This document shows positions 1 to 12,365 of a DNA stretch of 64,000 nt, piece after piece. Position 1 is the first letter of the stretch, and each line of letters begins with the position of its first letter. The notes beneath the pieces are model-generated. The model was not told the origin of the DNA and did not search any database. It saw nothing but the letters and a program-made list of their open reading frames with translations. A program made the position numbers and the translations under genes. Source of the stretch: Stichopus chloronotus (Eukaryota > Echinodermata > Holothuroidea > Aspidochirotida > Stichopodidae); the NCBI GenBank assembly GCA_021234535.1, contig CM037837.1, positions 4,380,218-4,444,217 of the forward strand. Reading direction: 5' to 3'.

Positions 1-2164
1 TAAATAAATCCATCATAATGATAGTGGCACAGCACTATAATACAAGTCTGTGAATAAGAAGGGCTTCATACTGCACCACACAACCAGGAAAATTGCCTCA
101 CCGAATCTTGCCCACTCCACCAACATTGGCTTAAAATGATTCACCTGTATGGTCAGGGTGCCAAGTATACTGTACAACTGATCATCACTTGTGACAGACG
201 GCCTCAACCAATGCTTTCAATGTTCTATTGCTTCATCAAAACTTGAGCAACTTGAGCAACTTGAGCGAGTATGGGCACAGGACAAGTAAACATCCTGTCA
301 CTCGATCAGAGCAATAAATTTAAACGAAAGTTACCAACATTTTGGACTCAAGCCAAACCTTGTCAAACAACTGTGTTTAAGAAGGAGTTATCTTCTTCAT
401 TATATTAGTCATTTGTGGTTACAAACAGTTGTACGTTCGTCAGTTTTGGAGTAAGTGACCTCTTCAGTCGTCATGGTGAAGTCATTCGCCTTGTACTTGA
501 CGACGGTATGAGAACATCCCATTCATCCACCTCCTGTCTTCATAGATTGTTTCATTGGTGAGATACAACATTGAAGGATATTAACTCAATTTCAAATATT
601 AGACAGCACAATAACTTGTGATGTCCTTGTTGTAAGACTCACATTACCTGAATTTTTTTCCTTTTGAAATTAAAATGTCTACATAACCTTGAATTTTTTT
701 CCTTTTGAAATTAAAATGTCTACATAACCTTGAAAATTTAAGTGTTTCCTTGCATAGCGAGTTGTGTATTTTTACTTCAACTTTATTTCAAGAGGGTGAC
801 TTGGTTAGTTAAGCCTTATATTCCGAATGCCTTCCAAAATCATAGACAAGAATGTGAAATAAATCAATCAAACAGATACGAGGAAAATGAAAAATAAAAA
901 TAATCACACAACAATTAAGGAATGAAGTCATACTAACATACTAAAGTATGGAGAGGACTGGTATAGTCAAGTCACCCCATAATAGTACGACAGTGACAGT
1001 GTTTTGTGAAAAGATACAATGGCTTCCAAAAAACAAGGAGAAACAAAAAAGTGGCACAGTATAAGAATTACATCACAAACAATAGCCCAATCTACCATGT
1101 GAAATTGGGCGAATATTTACAGCTCAGCTCATGAATGACCTGTGAAGGTGGGAGTTGGACCATATTAATTGATTTTTTCAAACTTAGCGACGTATATTTC
1201 TGATGTTATGTACACTTTGAATTACCTCACTACATGTTTTCATTCAAAGGTTCAAATTAGGATTACTTGTACAGTATATTCCTGGTAACTGCAGCATCTG
1301 TCAATATGATCTTAGATTGCCAAGGTTGAATGTATTCTGGAGATAAAAAGGCTTGGAGCAGATTTGATGGAAACCTTCATAATTTTTTCTGTTCTTGTCA
1401 ATGTAGATTGTGAGGTGTTTTTCCAACAGAAAACTCGTACAAGGTGCGATTTGCCCATGTGCAACAAAGGCCAGTGTTGTCTTGAGGTACACTGTGAGGC
1501 AATTTTTTACAGGGAGTGATTACTATGTAAATACTGTACTTAACTTCTTACAGTATGTAATGAACTTGTGCCTGTTGCAAGTTTGTTTTTTTTTGTAATT
1601 GTTTTTTTTTTCTTATACTCAGGGAATGTGACTTCTAGTTAAGCTTACTTAGGTTTCTTAGAGCACTCCCTTTCAGAGTGTCGTATTTAATATATAATTA
1701 ATTTTATTATGACAGCACTTTAAAATCGACATTGATAACATTCTGAAGAAGCAAAATATAAATAAAACTGAAATGCCTGAAATGCCTTGCCTTAGAACCT
1801 GTACTGACATTTGTGTTAATGCTTTCAAAAGATTTGAACACTGATCAGTTTTTGAGATTTCTTAAGCTACGGATTTCATGACTCACCTTCCCACTAGCCA
1901 CCTGATCATTTCAGGTGGCTCACACAGGTTGATGCTATACATACTTGGTTGAAACTATTCAAAGAAATAACTGGTGAATTACAGGCAATAACCTGCAATA
2001 TTTGCACGCCCTTAACTTCTTCCCTGGTGTAAACATGACCCTAATATTAATAACAATTGTTAAATAGCCAAGTTTTCATAAAAATATGTACAACGGGGCT
2101 ACAGTGAGCCTTTCTAACTAGTCTAGTGTTGAAAACAAACCTGATTAGTGACATAGCCTAATAA
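1..2164. other. No gene recognised
   Basis: AT-rich sequence with only short random open frames and T-runs (about 1578-1612). It includes the 41-bp duplication at 649-730 and a 10-bp-stem hairpin at 1896-1920 (AGCCACCTGA / TCAGGTGGCT, 5-nt loop). A short direct repeat of ACTTGAGCA is at about 240-268. Confidence 0.6.
649..730. repeat. Perfect 41-bp tandem duplication
   Basis: Bases 649-689 and 690-730 are identical (TGAATTTTTTTCCTTTTG... to ...TACATAACCT). Absence of any mismatch implies a recent duplication or an assembly duplication. Confidence 0.9.
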
Positions 2165-2172
2165 CACTATTC

Positions 2173-2423
2173 GGTAATAATTTAGAATCAGTGACCGGAA
2201 GCGACGTATTCTTGCTATAATTCTTGTTTTTGCCTAATTTCAACCTAACCTTAACCCTAACTCTCAATTTTGACCATGATTGGTGGTTATTTAGGTAACT
2301 TAAAGCTAGGCTAAATAGATTTCTACACCTTCAACGTTGTTTATTCTCATCAAATACTTAATCCTAACCATCACCAACAACTGAACAACCTTCACTAGTG
2401 GTCACTGATTCTAAATTAGAGCC
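2173..2423. mobile_element. 251-bp inverted-repeat element (MITE) with 8-bp target duplication
   Basis: TAATTTAGAATCAGTGACC (2178-2196) is perfectly inverted at 2400-2418. Including the outer bases, both ends form a 24-bp terminal repeat starting GG, with about three mismatches. Perfect 8-bp direct repeats CACTATTC flank it at 2165-2172 and 2424-2431. No coding capacity. GG ends with an 8-bp duplication are compatible with Merlin-like elements, but the class is not proven. Confidence 0.85.
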
Positions 2424-2431
2424 CACTATTC

Positions 2432-3544
2432 TACGTCAGGGTCACCCTAACAGCATGTTACCTCTCAACAATTCAACAGCAACAATCACTTACTCAACTG
2501 TAATAGTGTTAGTGCGGGACGCTGTACTGTGTACACTGGAGTTTGGGGATAATCTGTATTATTAATACTAGTACTAGTAGTATTACTGGGGACAAGGCCT
2601 GGCCTAATGTTATATTGTTTTATGAACTCTAGGAACACTGGTGGGTATTACAAATGTGATAGGATAACATAGGTTTACAGGGAAAGTGGATATACATTTG
2701 TTTTCTACATTGATGAGATCAATTTCCCCATGAAAATGTTGCATGATGACGAATTAGATACATTTCTTAAATAGTAACTTGACAAGCACTCACTGGAACA
2801 AACCAATGCCATGTTTTCGGTGAAATGTGACTTGTGAGATCGCTGTTTGTCCTTCGATGCTCACCACACGCTGGCGCCTCTGTTGCAAATCTCTTGGAAC
2901 GCCAAATACCACATCGTCGTCATACCTAGGCTACCTACGTAACTGTCTGTACTGAGAGAAAATATAACGTAGCCTGTATCCTACTTCTATGACTGCAGTG
3001 GAGAGTCGACTGAAATTAGAAAATATATAGCAATACCTGACCATTGCTGGACATGTATACGGCGGACAAAAGGGACCATGTGAGATGTAAAGTTATTGTG
3101 TTTTTAAAACTATTTTTTGTCGAGATACAGACTTGGGAGGGATTCTAATTCGGTTATTGATTTCGGGCTGGAGCAGTTTCGCCGGGCATATCTGCTCTTT
3201 CAGTGTCTTTAATGAGGACGTTGTCCTTTTTGACCGTCTACTCACTAAGCTAAGGGCTAACTCGACATCTCGGAAAAAAATTGTCAGATTGTCTTTGTGT
3301 GTGTGTGTGTGTGCCTTTGTTTTCGGGTGGGATCACCGGGACCGAAACAATAGATTTTAGGTCCTCTATAGAAAATTCAATAGATTTATCTGGTCCTCTC
3401 AAGATTAACCATAGACAGTCTATTGTTAAGGTTAGGGTTGAGGAAGAAAAAACAAAAGAAAGCACAATGAGGTCCTCGGAATTAATGGAAAACAAAGCCG
3501 TGTGCGTTGGTGTGCATCTCAAGTTATTTACAACATTAAATGTT
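2432..3544. other. No gene recognised
   Basis: Unique-looking AT-rich sequence. A short symmetric run (TAATACTAGTACTAGTAGTATTA, read in parts) lies near 2562-2586 and a (GT)n microsatellite near 3295-3313. The overlapping open frames here on both strands lack recognisable protein character. Confidence 0.5.
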
Positions 3545-3552
3545 AGCCAGAT

Positions 3553-4097
3553 CAAGGGCGGATCCAAGGGGGGGGGGGGGCAACTGGGGAAGTTGCCCCC
3601 CTATGAATAATTTGGCTCCCCCAAATACAGGAAAAATGCGCCCTCGCGTCAGTTGAACTACCACTTGCTTGCTGCTAATGTTATCTTACATTTACTTGTC
3701 AAATTTACAAGTATCAGTTATAATTTTAGTATCAATAACCGCACTAATTACCATCTCTATTTACTACATTAACTGTACGTCTCTTGTGTTAAGCATATCG
3801 AAACACACATTCTGATATTTTCACAATGATATAAAAGAATCTTTTATAGTGAAGCAATTGATCATGAGCCAGAAAATGAAAATCTTGGCCTGCATTGACC
3901 GTCTAATGTGTCAATGTAATAGTGCTAAACAATCCAAATGCAAGGGCGCCCTAATTTATGATGGTACCTTGCACATACGGCTCATTATTGTGTTAAAAAT
4001 AGACAGCATACATTATTGTATTAGTCAGATATGCTGGAGACCCCCTTTTCAAACTGCCCCCCCCCCCCCCATGAACTAGAGGCTGGATCCGCCCTTG
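3553..4097. mobile_element. 545-bp hAT-like MITE
   Basis: Left end CAAGGGCGGATCCA (3553-3566) is repeated inverted at the right end (TGGATCCGCCCTTG, 4084-4097). Each end is followed inward by a long G (or C) run. The 8-bp flanks are AGCCAGAT (3545-3552) and AGCCAAAT (4098-4105), 7 of 8 identical. CA-starting ends with 8-bp duplications are typical of hAT transposons. No transposase frame. Confidence 0.85.
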
Positions 4098-4105
4098 AGC
4101 CAAAT

Positions 4106-4915
4106 GGGTAAAACTGGACCGGCTGATACATGGGACCCAGGCAGTTCACATGGATACCAGATGGAATAACTGGAACCCAGATTGCCCATATGGGACGCAG
4201 TTGTCTCTTGCATCGTGGGCCCCACCCGAGCAATGTGGGTTAAACCTCTGTGTGTGGTTGGGTTATATAAGGGCTATATGGTTAATCTGTGCAGTACTAT
4301 CATTCTCAATTTTCCATTTATTTAGGCCTATATAAAAGTCTTTTGATAGTTTGTGTCTCTTGCATTGTAAGAAAGACAAGCAAAATAAAGATTGCTCTGC
4401 GCATAAACAATCTATAGAGCCTACTTTCTCGTTTTCCTAAAAAATTTAATTGGTATTAATTAAGTAACCTGTTCTCAATGGGCATATATGCAAATCAATG
4501 GTTGCAATATGATTAGTATGGATCACAACTCAGTTAGTTACCCACAACAAAAACGATACTTGCATGAAACCTATGAGCACATGTCATGTGCATATGCTCC
4601 CAGTAAATAAACCGCAAAAATTTTAATTACTATGTAATTAGGATTAATTACATTTAGCCCTATAAATATATAGCTATATACACTGATTTCACACACTAAA
4701 CAGGTTGAGCCCAGAGCAGAATTTACCAGTGAGCGTGTTAGGCCATGCATGAAGTAAATAAAATGTAGGACTTGGAACTAAGTTGCCCACTTAGTCCCAA
4801 TGAAACCAATCCAGAGTAGCCCATATAATCCACATGTTACCCATTTGGGACCCATGTGGTACATATGGGTACCATCTTGCCCATTCCATGCCCAGATGGG
4901 TCCCAGATATTCTGT
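4106..4915. repeat. Diverged CCCATNTGGGACCCA-type short repeats
   Basis: Two clusters (about 4106-4235 and 4780-4910) contain many variants of CCCATATGGGACCCAGATGG and its near-complement, with irregular spacing. The sequence between and up to about 5150 shows nothing else recognisable. Confidence 0.5.
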
Positions 4916-5159
4916 TAGCTAAGTTACAGCCGATCGACACTTATTGGCTAGTTTAAACTGATTTTGCTTCCTTAAAATGTGTAATTCAACCTCAAATTAA
5001 ATTTAAACGGTAAAAAAGTAATGCTAAAAAGTAATTGCATTTGGCTGTGAACATGTTTGTTTACAGGAGTATAGGCCTTTATGCATTATTTTCCACACAG
5101 AACTAAAATGTTTACAATGCTTTTACTATTTCTTAATGTCCAAAGTGTACTGTTAAGTG

Positions 5160-5530
5160 TTAACCAGTCTTAATTTGAATGATCTCTTCAGCACAGATTT
5201 CTCCCCCAGAACTTATAATGATGGGGCAGGTCCAAAAAAAAGTGATCGCTTGTTTCACTCTCAGTATTACAGAAGGTACAGAGAAAGAGAGAGCTGTAGA
5301 GGAGCCCTTCCATCTTAAACCGAAATAAAAAGAAAAAAAAAACCTCATTGGTCACATTCCTGTAATGATAACGAAACTGTAAATACTGGACATTAGTCTC
5401 CATGACAGTGGTGTAAGGCAAATTGAAAATAGATTCCATTCAAAATCACAATAATCCGGGTACAGAGATTTCCATCTCGACATGGCTCTTAAATTGAAGA
5501 CATTTTTCAAAAGTATAGATCGATACTCAA
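5160..5530 (-). mobile_element. LINE ORF2 C-terminal fragment (L1/Tx1-like)
   Basis: Minus-strand translation contains SRWKSLYPDYCDFEW, then ETNVQYLQFRYHYR, and CTFCNTESETSDHFF followed by FW. This matches the 'K.QYFQYRI.HR' and 'C.FC....ET..H.F..C....FW' zinc-knuckle region at the end of L1/Tx1-type ORF2. The frame is interrupted near 5340 by an A-run, so it is not functional. Confidence 0.75.
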
Positions 5531-7603
5531 AGTTGCTGTCACATTTCTGTAAAGATGCTTTTACGAGTTATGCTCATTCAGACTTTCTCCACTTCAATGA
5601 ATAAACTTAATTTCCAATAGGACAGAATTGCTGAAGTTATACCATAATAAAGAGGAAGTTTGTAATGCCATGTTTATCAAAACTTTCATACGATAAAACC
5701 CGCCTTCTCTTGTACAAAAATTACTTACTCTGTAAACCTTTTCTGTTTTATTACATTGACAAAAGACATTTCTTTTTTGTCAATTTTGATACATATATTG
5801 TTTAATGCCACTTGGATTTCAAAAGAAATTGGTTTCATTAATGAAAAAAGTTCAAACATGAACAAGCATCATAAACTTCACGAATAAAGGTGTTTGAAAG
5901 AAAGATGTTGCCTTCTAAGTTAAAGTTCCAAGAGAAAAGAAAATCACCTCCATGCATAGTTACGTAAGTCCTTCTGAAAAATAGTTTCCAAGGTCGGTAA
6001 CTGTCGTCAATAAGCAAAAATGCGAATGTCTGTTATATTTAAGCCTCCATTTCCTTTGGTGTTATATAGCACCATCTTTCGTCAGTCTTATGATTTCAAA
6101 CAAAACGAAAAATACCTTATTCAGCTCTTTGAAATAATTATCGGACGGATTAAGAAGCACCTACAAGGCATAACAAGGGCACTATGGTTCCTTGCGTGAA
6201 GATCATTTGAACTGTATTCCGTTGGTCTTAACCGAGGTTAATCCACGATTTATCACATCGCAAACAAGTTTGAACCTCATTTTGTCCCTAAGACCCACTA
6301 CCATAATGCTAATTTAACAAACCTTTCACTTTGTAAAGTATATACTTTACAAAGTGAAAGGTATATATGCAGAATAGAAACCTTTTGCATGATTTCATAA
6401 AATAGTCCATAATTATGGCCCATAGGCCTATGGGACCAATAATCCTGAGCAATCTGAAGGAACCACTATAACAGTAGTAATGTGAAATAATGTCACTGCC
6501 TTTCTACATAGCTTAAAGGGAAATAGGGCGTTTACAATACACCAACAGATCATACAAAAGAAAATAACTTTAACCATTGTTAAACCATTCAGTGTCATCA
6601 ATAAACATCTACCAAAGCTTCATCTCCTCAACACATTGTACATGTGATGAGTAACGGAAGATGCATCATTTGAATTTTAAAATGTTTGGGTGAACAAATT
6701 AGTGTTGAGTAAGAAATAACTGAATTTCTATCTGTGAGAAGCTTATTTCTTGAAAAGCAGGCTACTGTACTTTCTTATTTTGAATAAGCTATCATTCTAC
6801 GTCCACAAACATTGGTTTCAAAAATATGGATGATTTCTCTAAAACAAACGGTCTATTTCCCTTTAATTTTCTGACGGAAGGAACCAGAAATAGAAAAATT
6901 AGCAGGGAGACGGAGAGCAAAACGTTTAATTAAAAGAACCTTCCTAATTGGAGAAACACAGATCCCACTGACCAAAGTCGAAGATTATTTTTACTCGACA
7001 AAGCTTGGGTGAATAGTTTAAATGGAAAAGGTCATCTCTGTGAAGAGAAAAAGATATTGCAAAATTCTTATACTCCAGAGGTCAAACAAGTGAGCAGGGT
7101 GATATAGGGTTAAGTAGGAATAAGTGGAAATGCGAGATGTAAACTTATCGTAGGCCTACAAGCAATATGCGTTATCGCGAAAAAAAAAAAACTGTTTGAT
7201 TCTTGGCGAGATAAGGACGTAGGCTAACTCCAGAAGCTGGAATTTTTTATTCCAGGCTGTACATGAAGGATTACACTGTCACCCCCTTTATCCTCGTTTT
7301 ACCGAGGATAGGATTTATTTCAGCATCCTACTCTCACTAATGATCAAAAGACTGATTGAAACGGTCTTTTAACATTGCGCAAGAAGGCCGCAGAAGTCAG
7401 GTGTTAAATTAGTAATAGAATCTCCCGCTGAACTGACTCCTAGCTGAATTTTATTTTACGCGTTGGAATGACGTTGGTAAGCTGCATTTGACAAATGTAC
7501 CTTTCGAAAGGTATAAATACCTTTTGAATGAACAGGATAGGGCTATATTAGTTCTCAGATTCTTAAAACGGGATAGGGTTCTAGATATCTTAAGAACTGG
7601 GGT
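5531..7603. other. No intact gene; probable degraded LINE-derived sequence
   Basis: Lies between two oppositely oriented LINE pieces. It holds a perfect 42-bp palindrome (6321-6362), a 16-bp palindrome near 7499-7514 (TACCTTTCGAAAGGTA) and a hairpin near 7289-7310. No readable protein segment was identified with confidence. Confidence 0.5.
6321..6362. repeat. Perfect 42-bp palindrome
   Basis: Two 21-nt arms with no spacer. The left arm begins ACCTTTCACTTTGTAAAG and the right arm is its exact reverse complement; the centre is TATATA. It can extrude as a cruciform or hairpin. Confidence 0.95.
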
Positions 7604-7870
7604 CCTACTGCATTAATTGTTAAATACTGACTACGAAAATTGCTGCTGAATGTATTGCCTCACGTGTGAAAAAGGTTTTACATTTTACCATAGCCAATGA
7701 GCACACAGGTTTGAGAAACAGGAAGATTCATAGATGAAGACATAAGATTAATTCTAAACCTCATTACTCACTGTAATGATAAATCTGTACCAGGAGGTTT
7801 ACTATTCTTAGACTTCCAGAAAAGGCTTTGATCGACTGGATTGGAGCTTTGTTTAGCATACATTTTACAA
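7604..7870 (+). mobile_element. LINE reverse transcriptase fragment (L1/Tx1-like)
   Basis: Plus-strand segments read KIAAECIASRVKKVL, then ANEHTG, and further on GGLLFLDFQK followed after a frame change by the expected F/Y.R.DW pattern. These match RT motifs 'DYKI.AK.LA.R' and 'G.LLFLDFEKAFD.L.W' of L1/Tx1 elements. Several frameshifts and stops make it a remnant. Confidence 0.7.
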
Positions 7871-8369
7871 TTTTCAATTTTAGACCCCAAGTAAAAAACT
7901 GCATTAATGTGTTACCAAGTCTTTCAAATAATAGTTATCTCTCTGAATATTTTAATTAGGATTTCAGGTGATGTTTGACAGACTGTACTCTAAATCATTA
8001 CCTTTTTATTTCTTACCCTGAAATTCTTGGTAGTTTAATCAAAACAGCTAATTAAAGGCATCACAATTTCTTTAGTCTCCCTTAAATTATCTCAGTATGC
8101 TGAGTACCGTTATCATTACTGACGCACCTGAAATGTCACTTCCTAAGTGATTCAGATTTTGAAACGTTCTGTGATAATTCTGTCCTGAAGACTAATTTTG
8201 ATAAATCAAATTTATGTCCACCGCAACTGTATAGGAGCGGATGATTAGTATTTAACCTCGGAGGAGAGGATCTGATGACATGATGGCAAGTAGGGCAACA
8301 CCGATCAAAATGATCAAGGTTGCTTGTTTGCTCTGTTTCCATTTATTTATTCGCGAAACGTTAAATTGT

Positions 8370-8935
8370 TGACTCTACTAAACTTTGCAAAAAGGCAAAA
8401 GTTTGCTTAATATTCAATTGAATTATAATTTATTGTAATCTCAACAATGATTCACTAAAGAAATTGCAATTCATAAACTGAATATTTTTCAAATTTTGCA
8501 TCTTTGCAGGTTTTGGAAAAGTTAACAATATAATTTTTCTAAACTAATTGTTGAGGTTACAGTAAGTAAGAACTCATCGATTAACCACATAGAAAAATTT
8601 TGCATTTTGGCAAAGTTCAGAAAAGTCAGCAATTTTAACATTATGCAAATTAATGCGGGGATCACATAAATTATAACTCATCAATTGAACATTTAGCAAA
8701 ATTTTGCACGTTTGCAGAGGCTTAAAAGGTCAGCAAGTCATCATTTTGTGAATAATTGTTGAGATCACAATAAATTGTAATTTATCAATTGAACATTTAG
8801 CACAATGTTGCATTTTTGCAAAGTTCAGAAAAGGCAGCAATTTAAAATTTCGCAAATAATTGTTGGGATCTCAACTTGCATAAAATAGTTAACTGAACAT
8901 TTAGCAAAATTTGATGCAAATTCACCTTCTGGTTC
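8370..8935. repeat. Tandem array of ~104-bp units
   Basis: A block like GAACATTTAGCAAAATTTTGCA recurs (read in parts) at about 8484, 8587, 8690, 8794 and 8898, i.e. every 103-104 bp. Each is followed by TTTGCA-AGTTCAGAAAAGGTCAGCAA and AATAATTGTTGAGATCACA variants. About five diverged copies; satellite-like. Confidence 0.85.
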
Positions 8936-9093
8936 TTGATGATGTTAACAAAAAATGCACGTTTTGAAGAGAAACATGTCTGCAAAGCAGCAAATTATTG
9001 CAAATTGTGAATTGATCTCTTTGTGATGTTGTGTCAGTTACGTTTCCGTAAAAGAAAGAGAGTCAGTGTGACTCAATGCAAACAGCAGGTTTA

Positions 9094-9357
9094 CCTAAGG
9101 TGATTCCTGAAAACACAAATACAATCAGTGTCTCGGCTGTACCTTGCATTTTCAAAATCTTACTGAGAGGTTAATGTTCAGCAATTTGCATATTTTCCTA
9201 AAGAAAACACCACATTTTCTCCAACAGCCAATTCGGTTTCCCTCCGGTCATTCCACAGAACTCGCTCTGATTGACGTTATTTATGATTTAACTCAAGTAG
9301 CAGCAAACCAAGAAACTTCTTTAGCAGTCTTCATCGACCTTTCAAATTTGGCGTATG
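9094..9357 (+). mobile_element. LINE reverse transcriptase fragment (CR1/Jockey-like)
   Basis: The reading frame includes VPCIFKIL, ERLMFSNLHIFLKK, FPSGHSTELALIDVI and ETSLAVFIDLS. These match 'LP..SKI.ER....L..FL', 'GFR.GHST..AL..V' and 'VFIDLSKAFD' of CR1/Jockey-type reverse transcriptases. It breaks off at the catalytic-site block and is not functional. Confidence 0.8.
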
Positions 9358-12188
9358 CTGGCGCATGTTCCTTCATATGTTAAATTTGGTCGTTTGCATC
9401 AGTTCAAAGCGTACCTGCATGGAACTCTTTTCTCAGTTCACAATTAATTGTAGACTCGGATCGAGGACGGGATAATCGGTAGACTAAAGCATCTTGCCTA
9501 AAATGAATGTCGTTCAGTATTTCCATTAACATTAACTTATTCTTACCTGTCTTATAACATGTCTTTTAAAGCCCCGCACAAGTAGTACATGAAGTTAACT
9601 GCTTTGCAGTAAAAGAATCATTATATCAATTTCTAGTTCGGCACTAGCAGATTATCCAATACATTGAACTTGGTGACAAGAAATGATATGATCAAAGTAA
9701 ATATTTCAGCTTCATTTTCCGTTTCGTAAGTTAATCAATTCCCCTCTTAGTTTTCATGGGTCTCGATTGGGGAGGGGTGGGTCGGGATTTGCCTCCCCGT
9801 TCACTGTTTTTGAGAGGAAGTAGCCTAAAACTAACCGACAAATTTGCTACCCACAACATTTTTGTAATCTGAAATTTGAAAACAAACTACGCCATTCTTA
9901 GTGAAAGTGTAAATGTCAAAACCTGTGATCTAAGAAAGACAGCTAGTTGAAAGTTACACTAAGGTCTTAGAAACTGGGAAGTGTCAATCCCTGCAATCTG
10001 AGAGGCATTTTTATCCAAAAATTCCTCGATAGGCCACCCCACGGCTCCAGATGATGATGGCGCTCATCTTAGATTGAGTGCAGAGAATATACAGCTCTTA
10101 TGGCGTTATTGCTGCTATTATAATGGAGTTATTGCTGCTTCCCCCACTTCAACAACTTACCAAAACGCTCAACTCTCCATCCTGTGTGTGTGGGGGGGGG
10201 GGGGGGGGAAGGGGGAGAGGACACTTTCCCACAAAAGAGGCTATTGGAGGTCCCCCACTTAGGCTATTCAGGTAGACTACAAGAATGTTGTGATGTAGAG
10301 ATTATTTCATAGGACTTCGAGGACACACCTTTTTTTTTAAAGTTAATGTCAATTATCGTTTTAGTTTTTGCATATTATTAAAGTATTAAAGGTGGTTGAT
10401 CGCTTTATCAATATCTCATGTGACATCAGTGTTTTCTTAATAACTTTCTGCAAACACTCAAACGCTTCTGGTTTCCGGTTGTACGTACGCTATTTTTTAA
10501 CAATTATAATTATTTAGACCGAAAAACTTTCTATTGAAGTCAGCCTGACGTCCACTCACTACTCTAAAATTCTGCTACTTATCAGACATTAATTCTTATC
10601 ATCCCATATCACATACCAAATCTACTGTATCTCTGATATAGTATCGTTGCCATTTGGTCCATTACCCGAGGGCAGGATTACGAGAGGGAGGACACTTTTT
10701 TTCACCATCAACTTTTTTTTTTTTTGGCATCGCTTAAAATGAATATTTTAGACTATAATGTAGTCCTCATGATTCACGCAACTAGGTGGATAATGTTTAT
10801 AAGTGCGTTTTTAACGAACTTTCAACCATTATTCTGGTGCAAGTTTGTTACCGATTACTGTTTCAGTTAACAAGTAAGCACATATTCTGGCGTACATCCT
10901 CTCGAAAAGAAACACGCATTGACATTGTCTAAGGATGGGCCCTCAGTGGACTATAACCGGAAGGGACTCAGTCGAAATGAGTCGCTTTCCATTATCTCAG
11001 TCACTTACCTCGACATCCCTCCAAAAGGGCTCCGCGAAAGCACAAAGCAAGGTCACCTTGCTGGGTAGGCCTAATAGTTTCTTAGGCATGCTGGCCTCCG
11101 CCACAATTTTACAGCCCAAATCTCACTCTGTTCAGCATATATGAATGCATTTTTTCTTTTGTTTTACTTTCAGTGTAGACCTACTTAATTGATTCCTTCG
11201 AAGATTGCCAGACCGAAGAGAAAGAAAAAATAAAAGGAAAATAATTAAAATGGGCAGAAAGTAACCTTAGATTAATAATCTGACTTTGTATTTTGTTTAC
11301 GTGTGTAGATATGAGTATTTGTTTGAACGTGTGTGCGCGGGGGCTTGCTTTCAGTGAGGGGGGTTTGATTGAGTCCTCTCCAGGACAAACTCCAGGGTTC
11401 CGACTACATGTTGTTTCCCCCCTCCACCATCTCAACTTCTACACACAAATCAACGTTCCTGGAGGGAGGTTTCACTCTCACAAAACAGAGAGGTATTTTA
11501 AGGAGGGGGGGGGGGGGAGGGTTAGACCTTTGTCTTTTTCATTTCCTAACAGGCACGTTTGAATTTTCATTTCAAACTTTTCTTTTCGTACTCTCTGACT
11601 TGCTGGGGAGCTCTCTACAAGCCAAGTCTACTGGTCATTTTTTAGAGTGCTTCCTTTCACAAGATCTTGATCTGGCGTAAAATCTAATTATACTCTCGTT
11701 CATTTATTTATTTTTTTCAGTTATCTTCAAACATTGTTCAGAACCAAATAAATGAAATGGAAATGAATTTTGTTTTATGATCAAATCATAGATTTTTGTT
11801 TCAGGAGGATCTAGGAGATGTTAAACAGCGCCACCTATTTTAATCTACGTGTCGTAGTTGCTTTGGATGCCTTAAAACGAATAACACACGTTTTCATGAT
11901 CAAGTGTATATGAAACATTCAAACACAAATTTCAAAGTGAAAATTGAGTATAATGCTCAATAGATGATGTGTCTGTATTGTATTTTCATGAATTAGGTGT
12001 ATCTATGTACTATATTTCCATGGTTTCTTACAACATTGTTTACATGCGAAGTAGATCCGCGAAACTATCGCCGCTTTTGTGCTCTACACTGGAGTAAGTA
12101 AGTACATGTGTACTTAATTTGACGTACAAAAGTGCAGTACGAATTTCCGTACGACTTACGAACGGAATAGGTTACCTAGCTAGCTCAC
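9358..12188. other. No gene recognised upstream of SELENOM
   Basis: Contains one copy of a dispersed repeat (9976-10078), G-runs at 10192-10216 and 11505-11520, and otherwise unremarkable AT-rich DNA. The SELENOM promoter must lie in its right part, but no core promoter motif can be assigned with confidence. Confidence 0.5.
9976..10078 (+). repeat. Dispersed repeat family, copy 1
   Basis: GGGAAGTGTCAATCCCTGCAATCTGAGAGGC (read in parts) through GATGATGGCGCTCATCTTAGAT resembles the segments at 30813-30910 and 31208-31345, which share CCTGCAATCTGGGAGGCTTTT and CCAACTGATGGTGGCGCTCCG. All are on the same strand. Confidence 0.6.
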
Positions 12189-12272
12189 GTGCGTCATACA
12201 GTCATATGCCCTGCTGAAGAACAGACGCACACGAAATTCACAGAAACTTATAAGCTGGAACTTGAAGTGACC

Positions 12273-12365
12273 ATGACACCTTCAAGGGTGTTGATCGTGC
12301 TCTTTGCAGTCATCTGCTCTGTAGCCTCTGTGTATTCTGCTGATGTCATGAGCGCGAAAGTTGAG
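12273..12365 (+). CDS. SELENOM: SELENOM exon 1 (signal peptide)
   Basis: Encodes 31 residues from the chosen ATG: a short polar start, a hydrophobic core (VLIVLFAVICSVAS) and a likely cleavage region near YSAD. It ends KVE, which aligns with RVE just before the redox motif of human SELENOM. The donor is GAG|GTATGC in phase 0. The reading frame is open upstream to an ATG at 12189, but that would bury the signal peptide behind a 28-residue polar extension. Confidence 0.9.

Noticed and set aside
12189..12272. In-frame upstream ATG for SELENOM
   Set aside because: It would place 28 polar residues before the signal peptide; the ATG at 12273 puts the hydrophobic segment at the N-terminus.
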